From Candidatus Faecalibacterium faecipullorum (GTDB lineage Bacteria; Bacillota; Clostridia; Oscillospirales; Ruminococcaceae), in assembly GCA_019118985.1 (NCBI GenBank), contig DWXX01000024.1, positions 1-27,638 of the forward strand: 27,638 nt of DNA, written 5' to 3'. This document shows, piece by piece, positions 7,154 to 14,743 of the stretch. The position numbers were made by a program, and so were the translations under genes. How positions within the stretch are numbered: position 1 is the first letter of the stretch; each line of letters starts with the position of its first letter. A model generated the notes under the pieces. That model did no database searches and was not told where the DNA came from. It saw only the letters and a list, made by a program, of their open reading frames with translations.

Positions 7154-8483
7154 AGGCGTTGGAAGCGCCGGGTGCGGCGGGCAGGGTCAGTTCGGCCACC
7201 CGCATGCTGCCGGTCTGGTCCACGGCGTAGACGCAGCACCGGCCCCCGGTATGTATCACCTCGGCGGGCAGGCGCAGGCCGCCGGCGGCGGTCCGCTCTA
7301 CCCGGCGGAAGGTCTTGTGGGCGGTGGTGGCGTGGGCCACCCCGTCGTAGAGGGTGCAGGCGATCCACCCGCTGAACTCTTCGGGCAGGGCGTCCCGCCC
7401 GCCCTGCCGGGTGAAGAACCATTCGCTGTCCTCCCCGCCCCGCTCCAGCCCGCAGCGCAGGCGGCGGGGGCGGTTGGCGGCGGCGCTGCGGGGCTTGGGC
7501 CGCAGGACGATGGCCCGCCCGGTAAAGGTCCGCTGGAACTCCGCCACCGGCATGGTGCGGACGGCGGCCTCGTCGCTTTCGGCGGTGGGGTCGTTCAGCT
7601 GCACGAAGTTCGCCATCACATCGTCGTCATGGCCGAAGCCACGCAGGGCCATCCAGACCCGCACCGGCTCTTTCTGGCCGGCCAGGCGGGTCTCCATCTC
7701 CACCCCGACCGAGCAGCCGTCGTGGATCTGGGCCCGCAGCTCCTTCAGGTCCAGCCAGCCCTGCCAGCAGGGGTAGCCGCAGCAGGCGGCTGCCGCCACC
7801 GCATAGGCGGCGTTGTGTACCCCGGTGGTGGCGGCGTCCAGCATGGTGTAGGCCACCTCTTCGGGCAGGATGTCCTCCCCCCAGCGGTTCATCAGGGCGG
7901 CCATCACCAGCGGCAGGTCCATCTCGCGGCCAAAGCTGGGGTCGCGCCCGGCCAGGCTGTAGGCGGGCAGGTAGAGCCGGCGGTTGATCACCGCGCCGTC
8001 CTGCCGGTCCCACTCCAGGGGGCGGACGGCCGCGGCCAGCAGCCGCACCGCCGGGGTCACCTTGGCGTCGTTGGAGGAGAGGTTGACCTGCAGCTGGATG
8101 CCTGCCCCGCCCCCCGGCACCGCCACCGTGACGGTGTCCCCCATCAGGAAGACCAGGCCGTCGTCGGTCTGGGTGTGGACGCTGCGCCGGGGGTAGTCGG
8201 GGGCCCACTTGCCGAAGCTCATCCACCCCGTCCAGCTGCCGCCGGCGTAGATGCGGCAGCGCACTTCCAGCAGGGTGTTCTCGGGGGCAAGGGCGTTCCA
8301 GCTGACGTTCAGGTTGCAGAAGGCCGGCATGGCAAGCTCGGGGGAGGTATAGCTGCCGTAGGGCAGGTACCGCCCGGCGGAGGAGTCCAGCACCAGGCAC
8401 CCGTTGTCGAGGGCGACGTTGTCCAGCGCCCCGCGGGAAAAGGTCTCGGTCCCCTGCAGGATCAGGTTGTTTTTCTGTTCCAT
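7152..8483 (-). CDS. C39-like peptidase-fold protein lacking the catalytic Cys and His
   Basis: This 443-residue protein has no clear signal peptide or membrane span. Residues 75-155 resemble the beta-rich N-terminal domain of C39-family secreted peptidases: SWTGWMSFGKWAP, then a GD-T strand, then IQLQVNLSS and a PAVRLLAAAV strand. Residues 170-330 resemble the papain-like C39 domain: LYLPAYSLAGRDPSFGR, then MDLPLVMAALMNRWGED, then VAYAVA and helix-rich sequence, LRGFG and FVQLNDP. In active relatives the second block starts with CSPTS, but here Asp189 stands where the Cys should be. The His that normally precedes the LRGF strand is Val276. Asp298 of NDP is kept. The protein is therefore probably a non-catalytic binding or scaffold protein. 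A C-terminal beta domain (330-443) follows. It lies 37 bp after the DUF624-like gene. The alignment was done by eye. Confidence 0.6.
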   Translation of the reverse strand: MEQKNNLILQGTETFSRGALDNVALDNGCLVLDSSAGRYLPYGSYTSPELAMPAFCNLNVSWNALAPENTLLEVRCRIYAGGSWTGWMSFGKWAPDYPRRSVHTQTDDGLVFLMGDTVTVAVPGGGAGIQLQVNLSSNDAKVTPAVRLLAAAVRPLEWDRQDGAVINRRLYLPAYSLAGRDPSFGREMDLPLVMAALMNRWGEDILPEEVAYTMLDAATTGVHNAAYAVAAAACCGYPCWQGWLDLKELRAQIHDGCSVGVEMETRLAGQKEPVRVWMALRGFGHDDDVMANFVQLNDPTAESDEAAVRTMPVAEFQRTFTGRAIVLRPKPRSAAANRPRRLRCGLERGGEDSEWFFTRQGGRDALPEEFSGWIACTLYDGVAHATTAHKTFRRVERTAAGGLRLPAEVIHTGGRCCVYAVDQTGSMRVAELTLPAAPGASNA

Positions 8484-8497
8484 TCACACATTCCTCG

Positions 8498-8520
8498 CCG
8501 CCCCGGGCAAACGGGGGCGG
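8498..8520 (-). other. Hairpin abutting the DUF624-like stop codon
   Basis: CCGCCCC (8498-8504) and GGGGCGG (8514-8520) form a seven-base stem with a nine-base loop. The stem touches the stop codon of the DUF624-like gene (minus strand) and fills most of the 37-base gap to the C39-like gene. Confidence 0.55.
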
Positions 8521-9384
8521 TCATTCGCTGTCGGAGGCGTCGGTGCTGCCGTCGCCGTCGTCATCGCCGGCTTCCAGCCGCTCGGCTGCGAGGGAGGCTG
8601 CCAGTTCGGCGTCCCGCTTGGCCCGCAGCCGCTCTTCCACATGGAAGACGCGCTCCAGGTCGCCCCCGACGATCTGGCAGCAGATCTCGCAGGTGAACCA
8701 GAAGCCGAAGATCAGCATCAGAAAGACGCCCAGCGGCATGGTCAGGATCACCAGTCCCCAGAACACGATCTGCACGATGGAGGCCGCCAGCGCATGGGGC
8801 AGAAAAGCCAGCATGCACCGCAGGCTGTTGGTCAGGGTCTGGCGGAAGGGCTGCTCCATCAGCACGATCTGCGGCCACATATAGGCGAACATCATGTGGA
8901 AGATCACCAGGTTGAGGATGGCGCCCACCCACAGCCCGGTGCCGACGTTCTCGCCCTGGGCCAGCATGCTGAAGCAGAAGTAGATCAGAAAGATCTGAAA
9001 GGTGATGACCACGCAGTAGAGGATGCCGGGCAGGATGCTGGCCTTGAAGTTCTGCCGGAAGGCGCGGCGGTAGGTGTTCCACCAGTAGCCGGGCTCGTCG
9101 CGCAGCGCGCGCAGCACGGTGTCGTACATGCCGGCCAAGACCGGCCCCGCGACGATGCCCCCGATGGCGGCGCTGACCAGCATCACCAGCAGGCTGCGCA
9201 TCAGAAAGCCCACATACACCAGGCAGATGACCGGTATAAAGCCGATGCACGCCAGGAAATTCGCCATGAACATGCCGTTCATATCCCGGCCCACCAGCTC
9301 GAAGAAGCGGCCTATGCCGGTCTTGCGGGGGGTGTCCTTTTCAACGCCGGGCCCCTCTTTGGAGTAGTTTGTAAACAGTCCCAT
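8521..9384 (-). CDS. DUF624/YesL-like membrane protein
   Basis: This 287-residue integral membrane protein has about five hydrophobic spans: FMANFLACIGFIPVICLVYV, then LVMLVSAAIGGIVAGPVLAG, LPGILYCVVITFQIFLIYF, a span around LWVGAILNLVIFHMMFAYMW, and the last one around IVFWGLVILTMPLGVFLMLI. The pattern GPVLAGMYDTVLRALRDEPG followed by YRRAFRQNFKAS is characteristic of DUF624 (YesL). A charged tail ends in an acidic stretch rich in D and S. The start at 9384 is where homology begins; a much longer open frame upstream (to 10410) is antisense to plsC and is not coding. The RBS is weak (GAAGGGGA). It is the first gene of the minus-strand train; no sugar-use genes accompany it, unlike many yesL homologues. 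Confidence 0.82.
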   Translation of the reverse strand: MGLFTNYSKEGPGVEKDTPRKTGIGRFFELVGRDMNGMFMANFLACIGFIPVICLVYVGFLMRSLLVMLVSAAIGGIVAGPVLAGMYDTVLRALRDEPGYWWNTYRRAFRQNFKASILPGILYCVVITFQIFLIYFCFSMLAQGENVGTGLWVGAILNLVIFHMMFAYMWPQIVLMEQPFRQTLTNSLRCMLAFLPHALAASIVQIVFWGLVILTMPLGVFLMLIFGFWFTCEICCQIVGGDLERVFHVEERLRAKRDAELAASLAAERLEAGDDDGDGSTDASDSE

Positions 9385-9482
9385 TTCTACGTCCCCTTCA
9401 TTCTGTCCATTCCGTCCCCGCAAAGGCTGTGGAAACCGCCCATCCGGGTCGAGCAGACTCTGTCCGCTTTTGTTCACTTTAC

Positions 9483-9511
9483 ATAATACCTGCATTTGGC
9501 CGATTTTGCAA
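9483..9511 (-). promoter_or_regulatory. Sigma-A-type promoter for the minus-strand gene train
   Basis: Reading the minus strand, -35 TTGCAA (9506-9511), a 17-base spacer and -10 TATTAT (9483-9488) lie about 90 bases upstream of the DUF624-like ATG. It is divergent from the plsC promoter 60-100 bases away, so one regulator could act on both (inference). Confidence 0.7.
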
Positions 9512-9573
9512 GACCCCACCCCCGCCGCTTTTGTAAAAAATGTGTTTCCAACCTCCCATTTTGGGCCGATCTG

Positions 9574-9582
9574 TGCTACAAT
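9574..9582 (+). promoter_or_regulatory. Extended -10 promoter for plsC
   Basis: TGCTACAAT matches the extended -10 pattern TGnTATAAT with one mismatch. No good -35 is present at 17 bases, as is common for extended -10 promoters. It lies 49 bases before the plsC start. Confidence 0.55.
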
Positions 9583-9615
9583 AAAAGCAGTTGTGTACAA
9601 TGGAATGGAGAGTAT

Positions 9616-9623
9616 GGGAGGGA
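9616..9623 (+). promoter_or_regulatory. Ribosome binding site that fixes the TTG start of plsC
   Basis: GGGAGGGA ends seven bases before TTG at 9631. No ATG or GTG lies at a workable distance in this frame, so the site decides the start. Confidence 0.75.
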
Positions 9624-9630
9624 TGCGGAT

Positions 9631-10389
9631 TTGAGTATTCTGTATGTTCTGCGCACCATCGTGATGTATGTCTATATGTTCGGGTATATGCTGCTTTTGT
9701 ACGGCACGCTGCGCCGGGGCGAGAAAGCCCTCGACGCCGGCGACCGCGAGACGGTGCGCCGCATCGTGGATACCTACGTCCCCCGGTGGTGCCGCGGCCT
9801 GTTGAAGGCGGCGGGGGTGCAGCTGATCGTCGAAGGGCGGGAGCATATCCCCCCGTCGGGCGCGGCGGTCTTTGTGGGCAACCACCGCAGCTACTTTGAC
9901 ATCCCGCTGATGCTGGTGGGGCTGGATAAGCCCCACGGCATCCTCGCCAAAGAGGAATTGGCCCATATCCCGCTGCTCAGCCGGTGGATGCGGCTGCTGG
10001 GCTGCGTCTATGTGCAGCGGGACGACGTGCGCGGCTCGTTGCAGGCGCTGAAGGACGCGTCGGCGGTGGTCGGCCGGGGCGAGAGCTTCACCATCTTCCC
10101 CGAGGGGACCCGCTACAAAGGCGAAGAGGGCGGCGTGGGCGAATTCAAGGCGGGCGCCTTCCGCATCGCCATCAAGAGCGGCGCGCCGGTGGTGCCGGTG
10201 GCCATCAGCGGGGCGCGCGCCCTCTACGAGAGCCACAATTACATCGTCCACCCCGGCACCGTCCGGGTGACCATCCTGCCCGCCATCCAGACCGCCGGCA
10301 TGAGCCGGGAGGAACAGCGGCAGCTGCCCGAGGCGGTCCGCCAGAACATCCAGGCGGCCCTGACAAGGCTGGACCACACCGTGCTGTGA
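9631..10389 (+). CDS. plsC: 1-acyl-sn-glycerol-3-phosphate acyltransferase
   Basis: PlsC makes phosphatidic acid by acylating lysophosphatidic acid at the membrane. The protein has 252 residues from a TTG start. It has an N-terminal hydrophobic anchor (residues 2-26), the acyltransferase block I NHRSYFD with His85 and Asp90 (HX4D), a VYVQRDD block around 127-132, and block III FPEGTR at 156-161, then VVPVAISG. These blocks and their order are diagnostic of the PlsC/AGPAT family. The start is set by a strong RBS. An open frame reaching back to 9496 crosses the promoter and is not coding. It is the first gene of a three-gene operon; the next gene starts 37 bp downstream. Confidence 0.92.
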   Translation: MSILYVLRTIVMYVYMFGYMLLLYGTLRRGEKALDAGDRETVRRIVDTYVPRWCRGLLKAAGVQLIVEGREHIPPSGAAVFVGNHRSYFDIPLMLVGLDKPHGILAKEELAHIPLLSRWMRLLGCVYVQRDDVRGSLQALKDASAVVGRGESFTIFPEGTRYKGEEGGVGEFKAGAFRIAIKSGAPVVPVAISGARALYESHNYIVHPGTVRVTILPAIQTAGMSREEQRQLPEAVRQNIQAALTRLDHTVL

Positions 10390-10426
10390 ATCTGCGCTGC
10401 GCATCTGCAAGGAAGGAAAGCGACCT

Positions 10427-11179
10427 ATGGCAAGCTACCTGTATGAACGCGACATCAAGGAAGAGGACCTGCGCCCCGTGCGGGAAAAGCACTATACCCG
10501 CAGGGAGCGGTGGAACAACTGGTGGGACTATAACCTCAAGTGGGTGCTGATCGCCGCGGTGGTGATCGGCTTTGTGGGCTACAGCTTCATCGGGCAGTAC
10601 CTGTTCACCGTCCACCCCGACTACAACGTGGCGGTGGTCAGCCCCTACTACCTGCCCGACGACACATTGGAGGCATTGCAGACCCAGCTTGCCGCCTATG
10701 GCGAGGACATGAACGGCGACGGCGAGACGGTGGTCACCGTCAACGTCTACACGGTGGATTACAGCGGCGGGGGGGACGCCTACCTCGCCATGGCGGGCAC
10801 CACCAAACTGTTCGCCGACGTGCAGGGGGCGCTCAGCTCGATCTACATCCTTGCCGACCCCGCCGGCTTTGAAGAGAACACCGGCGCGCTGCGCTACCTG
10901 GACGGCAGCCTGCCCGAAGGCGGCTCGGACGAGGACTGGTGGAACATGGTCTACCGCTGGACCGACTGCCCCGTCCTCACCGGGTTGGAGCTGGGCGGCT
11001 ACGGCCCCGACGCCACCCAGGCGTATTCGGGGGACAGCCAGGAGTACATGAGCCGGTTCTATGTGGCCTTCCGCGGCGCGTGGAACGAGGGCTCGGCCGA
11101 CAGCATCGCCCCCAGCGAGCCGCTGTGGCAGGCGCTGACCGCCGGCGCCGTCTCGACGGCGGCGGAGGACGCGGAATGA
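10427..11179 (+). CDS. Conserved hypothetical single-span membrane protein
   Basis: This 250-residue protein is not assigned to a named family. A charged N-terminus (1-37, many R, E and W) is followed by one hydrophobic span (about 39-63, WVLIAAVVIGFVGYSFIG). A large domain of about 185 residues is probably outside the cell. It contains DMNGDGETVVTVNVYTV, whose DxNxDG loop looks like a calcium site, and AMAGTTKLFADVQGALSS. The layout suggests a membrane-anchored extracellular or periplasm-facing domain. AAGGAAGGAAAG lies upstream of the ATG. It sits between plsC and a 54-residue ORF and overlaps the latter at ATGA, so the three are translated from one message. The function is unknown. Confidence 0.8.
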   Translation: MASYLYERDIKEEDLRPVREKHYTRRERWNNWWDYNLKWVLIAAVVIGFVGYSFIGQYLFTVHPDYNVAVVSPYYLPDDTLEALQTQLAAYGEDMNGDGETVVTVNVYTVDYSGGGDAYLAMAGTTKLFADVQGALSSIYILADPAGFEENTGALRYLDGSLPEGGSDEDWWNMVYRWTDCPVLTGLELGGYGPDATQAYSGDSQEYMSRFYVAFRGAWNEGSADSIAPSEPLWQALTAGAVSTAAEDAE

Positions 11180-11340
11180 AGCGCCTGCGCGTCAAGCGCC
11201 GGCACAGCGCCCCGCCCCGCCCGGCCCGGCCGCAGCCGCCCAGCGCCGCCGCCCTCGGCAACCCCTACGCCCCCTGTTACCGCCCCGCCCGCAGCTTTGC
11301 GCAGCTGACGCGCGGCGGGCGGGAAAAACCTGAGCAATGA
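11176..11340 (+). CDS. Small basic proline/arginine-rich ORF, 54 residues
   Basis: This short ORF begins at the ATGA overlap with the preceding stop codon. GGAGG lies at 11164-11168, seven bases before its ATG, and a strong terminator starts nine bases after its stop, so it fits exactly into the operon. The product starts MKRLRVKRRH and is rich in R and P, with no membrane span. A Cys sits in NPYAPCYRP. The function is unknown. In such GC-rich DNA a chance ORF of this length is possible; the coupling and RBS favour a real gene. Confidence 0.5.
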   Translation: MKRLRVKRRHSAPPRPARPQPPSAAALGNPYAPCYRPARSFAQLTRGGREKPEQ

Positions 11341-11348
11341 CCGGCATG

Positions 11349-11382
11349 AACGCCCCGCCTCGATGCAGACGGGGCGTTTTTT
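11349..11382 (+). terminator. Intrinsic terminator of the plsC operon
   Basis: AACGCCCCG (11349-11357) and CGGGGCGTT (11370-11378) form a nine-base stem with a twelve-base loop, followed by T's. It separates the plsC operon from the pheA promoter, which starts four bases later. Confidence 0.88.
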
Positions 11383-11385
11383 GGA

Positions 11386-11414
11386 TTGTGCAGGCGTACG
11401 GATTATGGTATACT
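11386..11414 (+). promoter_or_regulatory. Promoter of the aromatic amino acid operon
   Basis: -35 TTGTGC (11386-11391) is a weak match. The spacer is 17 bases and -10 TATACT (11409-11414) is strong, preceded by TGG to give an extended -10. Transcription should start near 11421, leaving a leader of only about 40 bases before pheA. That is too short for a T-box or leader-peptide attenuator. Confidence 0.68.
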
Positions 11415-11460
11415 CTTCATACAGAGTGAAAAACCGTGAAAGAGAAGGGAGTGACCCCCT

Positions 11461-12540
11461 ATGTCCCCTGCAAACGAGCTGGAACAGGCCCGGCGGGAGA
11501 TCGACGAGGTGGACGCGCAGCTTGCCGCCCTGTTTGAGCGGCGGATGCGGTCGGTGGTGCAGGTGGCCCGCTACAAACAGGCCCGCGGCCTGCCCATCTA
11601 CGACCCCGCGCGGGAAGAGCAGGTGCTGGCCCGCGCGGCCGAGCGGATCGCCGACCCGGCCCTGCGGCCCTATTACCTCGACCATGTCCGCAACCGGATG
11701 ACCCTTGCCCGCCAGTACGAGGCGCTGCTGCTGGGGCAGAACCGCGTGGCCTACCAGGGGGTGGAGGGGGCCTTTGCCCACATCGCCCTGCGGCAGCTGT
11801 TCCCCCACGCCGAGGCGGTCGGCTGCCCCACCTGGGACGATGTGTTCGCCCGGGTGTCGTCGGGGGACGCCGCCCGCGGGGTGGTCCCCTTTGAGAACAG
11901 CCACGCCGGGGACGTGTCGGCGGTGCTGGACCTGTGCTACAACCACCCCGAGCTGTGGGTGGTGCAGGTCTACGACCTGCCGGTGCAGCAGAACCTGCTG
12001 GGGCTGCCCGGCGCATCCCTCACCGGGCTGCGGCAGGTCTACAGCCATCAGCAGGCCATCTCCCAGAGCGAGACCTTCCTAAAGCAGATGGGCCTGCCCT
12101 GCACCGCCATGGACAACACCGCCCTGGCCGCCAAGTTCGTGGCCGAAAGCGGCGACCTGACCAAAGCCGCCATCGCCAGCCGGGAGACGGCGGAGCTCTA
12201 CGGCCTCGAGGTGCTGGTGCCCAACATCAACACCGACGGCGACAACACCACCCGCTTCATTGTCATCAGCAGGGAAAAGCCCACCCGGGGCAACCGCTTC
12301 TCGCTGCTGTTCACGGTGGACAACAAGCCCGGCAAACTGGCCGCCGTCATCCAGAAGATCGGCGCGTCCGGCTTCAACATGGAGTCGATCAAGAGCCGCC
12401 CCATGCCCCGGGTGCCCTTTGAATATTATTTTTACGCCGAGCTGGTGGGCGACCCCGCCCGGGCCGAGAGCGAGGCCCTGCTGCGGGAGCTGGACCGCAC
12501 CTGCCGGACGGTGCGTATGTTAGGAGTGTATACGAAATGA
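11461..12540 (+). CDS. pheA: Bifunctional chorismate mutase / prephenate dehydratase (P-protein)
   Basis: It converts chorismate to prephenate and then to phenylpyruvate, committing flux to phenylalanine. The 359 residues hold three domains. An AroQ-type chorismate mutase (about 1-88) has IDEVDAQLAALFERR and ARYKQARGLPIYD. A prephenate dehydratase (about 94-275) has VAYQGVEGAFAH, VVPFENSHAGDV and the catalytic DNTTRF motif. A C-terminal ACT domain (about 278-359) has VDNKPGKLAAVIQKI and NMESIKSRP, a form of the ESRP phenylalanine-binding motif, so feedback inhibition by phenylalanine is likely from family knowledge. AAGGGAG lies nine bases before the ATG. It is the first gene of the operon and overlaps aroB by four bases. 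Confidence 0.95.
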   Translation: MSPANELEQARREIDEVDAQLAALFERRMRSVVQVARYKQARGLPIYDPAREEQVLARAAERIADPALRPYYLDHVRNRMTLARQYEALLLGQNRVAYQGVEGAFAHIALRQLFPHAEAVGCPTWDDVFARVSSGDAARGVVPFENSHAGDVSAVLDLCYNHPELWVVQVYDLPVQQNLLGLPGASLTGLRQVYSHQQAISQSETFLKQMGLPCTAMDNTALAAKFVAESGDLTKAAIASRETAELYGLEVLVPNINTDGDNTTRFIVISREKPTRGNRFSLLFTVDNKPGKLAAVIQKIGASGFNMESIKSRPMPRVPFEYYFYAELVGDPARAESEALLRELDRTCRTVRMLGVYTK

Positions 12541-13589
12541 GCGAAGCCTTCCTCGGCAGCAAGCTGACCATGAACCTGGGCCCCCGCAGCTACGAGATCA
12601 TCCTGCGGCGGGGGGCGCTGCAGAACCTCTATCAATTTGCGAACCTCAACCGCCGGGTGGCCGTCGTCACCGACAGCGGGGTGCCCGCCGTCTACGCCCG
12701 CCAGGTGGCCGACCAGTGCCGGGAGGCCGCCGTCATCACCGTGCCCCAAGGGGAGGCCAGCAAGAGCCTCAAGACCCTCGAGACGGTGCTGCGGCAGATG
12801 CTGGACTTCGGGCTGGGCCGGGGCGACCTTGTCGTCGCGGTGGGCGGCGGCGTGGTGGGGGACCTCGCCGGCTTTGCCGCCGCCGTCTACATGCGGGGCA
12901 TCGACTTCATCAACTGCCCCACCACCACCCTGTCCATGATCGATTCTTCCATCGGCGGCAAGACCGCCGTCGACCTCGGCGACACCAAGAACGTGGTGGG
13001 CGCTTTCTGGCAGCCCAAACTGGTGGTGGTGGACGCCGACACCCTCGCCACGCTGCCCCGCCGCCACTTTGTCAACGGCCTGGCCGAGGCGGTCAAGGCC
13101 GGCCTGCTGGCCGACCCCGAGCTGTTCGCCATCTTTGAGAGCGGCGACGTCGACGCCGAGATCGACACCATCATCTACCGCAGCCTCAAGTTCAAAAAGA
13201 CCATCGTCGAGCAGGACGAGACCGAGCACGGCGCCCGCCGGGCCCTCAACTTCGGCCACACCATCGGCCACGGCATCGAGGCGGTCAAGGGGATCAAGGG
13301 CCGGCGGACCACCGGGCTGTACCACGGCGAGTGCGTGGCCCTCGGGATGCTGCCCATGATCGAGAGCAAGGCCCTGCGCAAGCGGGCCCGGGCGGTCTAC
13401 CGCCGGCTGGGCCTGCCCACCCGCGCCGGCTTTGACAAAGAAAAGGTCTACGCCGAGATGCAGCACGACAAAAAGGCGCAGAGCGGCAGGATCACCGTCA
13501 TCAAGGTGCCGGGGCTGGGCTGCTGGCGGGCCGAGACCATCCCCACCGAGGGGCTGCGCACCCTGCTTGGGCTGGAGGATAAGGCATGA
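12537..13589 (+). CDS. aroB: 3-Dehydroquinate synthase
   Basis: AroB cyclises DAHP to 3-dehydroquinate, using NAD+ and a divalent metal. The 350 residues show VAVGGGVVGDLAGFAAAVYM (NAD-binding glycine-rich loop), INCPTTTLSMIDSSIGGKTA, NGLAEAVKAGLL with the metal-binding Glu, and metal-binding His residues in LNFGHTIGHGIEAV and YHGECVALGM. Length and motifs are standard. Translation is coupled to pheA by an ATGA overlap, with AGGAG ten bases before the ATG; aroC overlaps its end in the same way. Confidence 0.95.
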   Translation: MSEAFLGSKLTMNLGPRSYEIILRRGALQNLYQFANLNRRVAVVTDSGVPAVYARQVADQCREAAVITVPQGEASKSLKTLETVLRQMLDFGLGRGDLVVAVGGGVVGDLAGFAAAVYMRGIDFINCPTTTLSMIDSSIGGKTAVDLGDTKNVVGAFWQPKLVVVDADTLATLPRRHFVNGLAEAVKAGLLADPELFAIFESGDVDAEIDTIIYRSLKFKKTIVEQDETEHGARRALNFGHTIGHGIEAVKGIKGRRTTGLYHGECVALGMLPMIESKALRKRARAVYRRLGLPTRAGFDKEKVYAEMQHDKKAQSGRITVIKVPGLGCWRAETIPTEGLRTLLGLEDKA

Positions 13590-14743
13590 AGAACACCTTC
13601 GGCAATGCCCTGGCCCTGACCATCTTCGGCGAGAGCCACGGCCCCGCCATCGGGGCGGTGCTGGACGGGATGGCCGCCGGTGTCCCGGTGGACGAGGCCG
13701 CCCTGGCCGCCCTGATGGACAGGCGCCGCGCCCGCGGGGACGGCCTGTCCACCGCCCGGGTGGAGGCGGATGAGATCTGCATTCTGTCGGGGGTGGCGGC
13801 CGGGCATACCACCGGCACCCCCATCGCCCTGACCATCGCCAATCAGAACACCCGCAGCGCCGACTATGCCGCGGCGGCGGCCCGGCTGCGCCCGGGGCAC
13901 GCCGACTACACCGCCTGGGCGCGGTACCGCGGCTTTCAGGACGCCCGGGGCGGCGGCCACTTTTCGGGCCGGATCACCGCCGGGCTGGTGGCGGGGGGCG
14001 GCATCGTCCTGGGCGCGCTGGCGCGGGCGGGGGTGCGCATCGGCACCCACATCGCCCGCTGCGCCGGGGTGGCCGACGCCCCCTTTGCTTGTGACCCCGC
14101 CGCCCTGGCCGCGCAGCTGGACGGGCTGGAGGGCCGGGGGCCGGCCTTCGCCCTGCTGGACGGGGCCGCCGAGGCCCCCATGCAGGCGGCCATCCGGGCC
14201 GCCGGCGCCGCAGGGGACAGCGTGGGCGGCGTGCTGGAGACCGCCGTCCTCGGCCTGCCCGCCGGGGTGGGCGAGCCCTTCTTTGACAGCGTCGAGAGCG
14301 CGCTGGCCCACGCGGCCTTCGCCATCCCGGCGGTCAAGGGGATCGAGTTCGGCGCAGGGTTCGCCTTTGCCGAACTGCGGGGCAGCGAGGCCAACGACCC
14401 CCTGCGCATCGACGGCGCGGGGCGCATCTATACCGAGACCAACCGCAACGCCGGGGTGAACGGCGGCCTGACCAACGGGATGCCGGTGGTATTCCGCACC
14501 GCCGTCAAGCCCACCCCCAGCATTTATAAAGAACAGCGGACGGTGGATATGGCCGCAAGGCAGAACGCCAGCCTGACCATCCAGGGGCGGCACGACCCCT
14601 GCATCGTCCCGCGGGCGGCGGTGGTGCAGACCTGCGCCGCGGCCCTTGCGGTGGGCGACCTGCTCACCGCCCGCTATGGGGAGCGGTGGATGACCGCCCC
14701 CGACGCATACCGGGAGGAGGGCGCGGCATGGAATACGGTCTGA
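13586..14743 (+). CDS. aroC: Chorismate synthase
   Basis: AroC removes phosphate from EPSP to make chorismate, needing reduced FMN. The 385 residues begin with NALALTIFGESHGPAIGAVL, the family N-terminus with GESHG. RLRPGHADYTAW and DARGGGHFSGRITAGLVAGG follow; many AroC proteins have RxSARET where this one has HFSGRIT, a variant I believe is common in Clostridia. The C-terminal half has INPGNNG-like NRNAGVNGGLTNGMP, VKPTPSI and GRHDPCIVPRA. GGAGG lies seven bases upstream of the ATG. It overlaps aroB by four bases and the next gene by sixteen. Confidence 0.95.
   Translation: MKNTFGNALALTIFGESHGPAIGAVLDGMAAGVPVDEAALAALMDRRRARGDGLSTARVEADEICILSGVAAGHTTGTPIALTIANQNTRSADYAAAAARLRPGHADYTAWARYRGFQDARGGGHFSGRITAGLVAGGGIVLGALARAGVRIGTHIARCAGVADAPFACDPAALAAQLDGLEGRGPAFALLDGAAEAPMQAAIRAAGAAGDSVGGVLETAVLGLPAGVGEPFFDSVESALAHAAFAIPAVKGIEFGAGFAFAELRGSEANDPLRIDGAGRIYTETNRNAGVNGGLTNGMPVVFRTAVKPTPSIYKEQRTVDMAARQNASLTIQGRHDPCIVPRAAVVQTCAAALAVGDLLTARYGERWMTAPDAYREEGAAWNTV

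Noticed and set aside
9385..10410. N-terminal extension of the DUF624-like frame to 10410
   Set aside because: The extension is antisense to plsC and crosses both divergent promoters; homology starts at 9384.
11415..11460. T-box or leader-peptide attenuator before pheA
   Set aside because: The leader is only about 40 bases and has no terminator or run of Phe codons.
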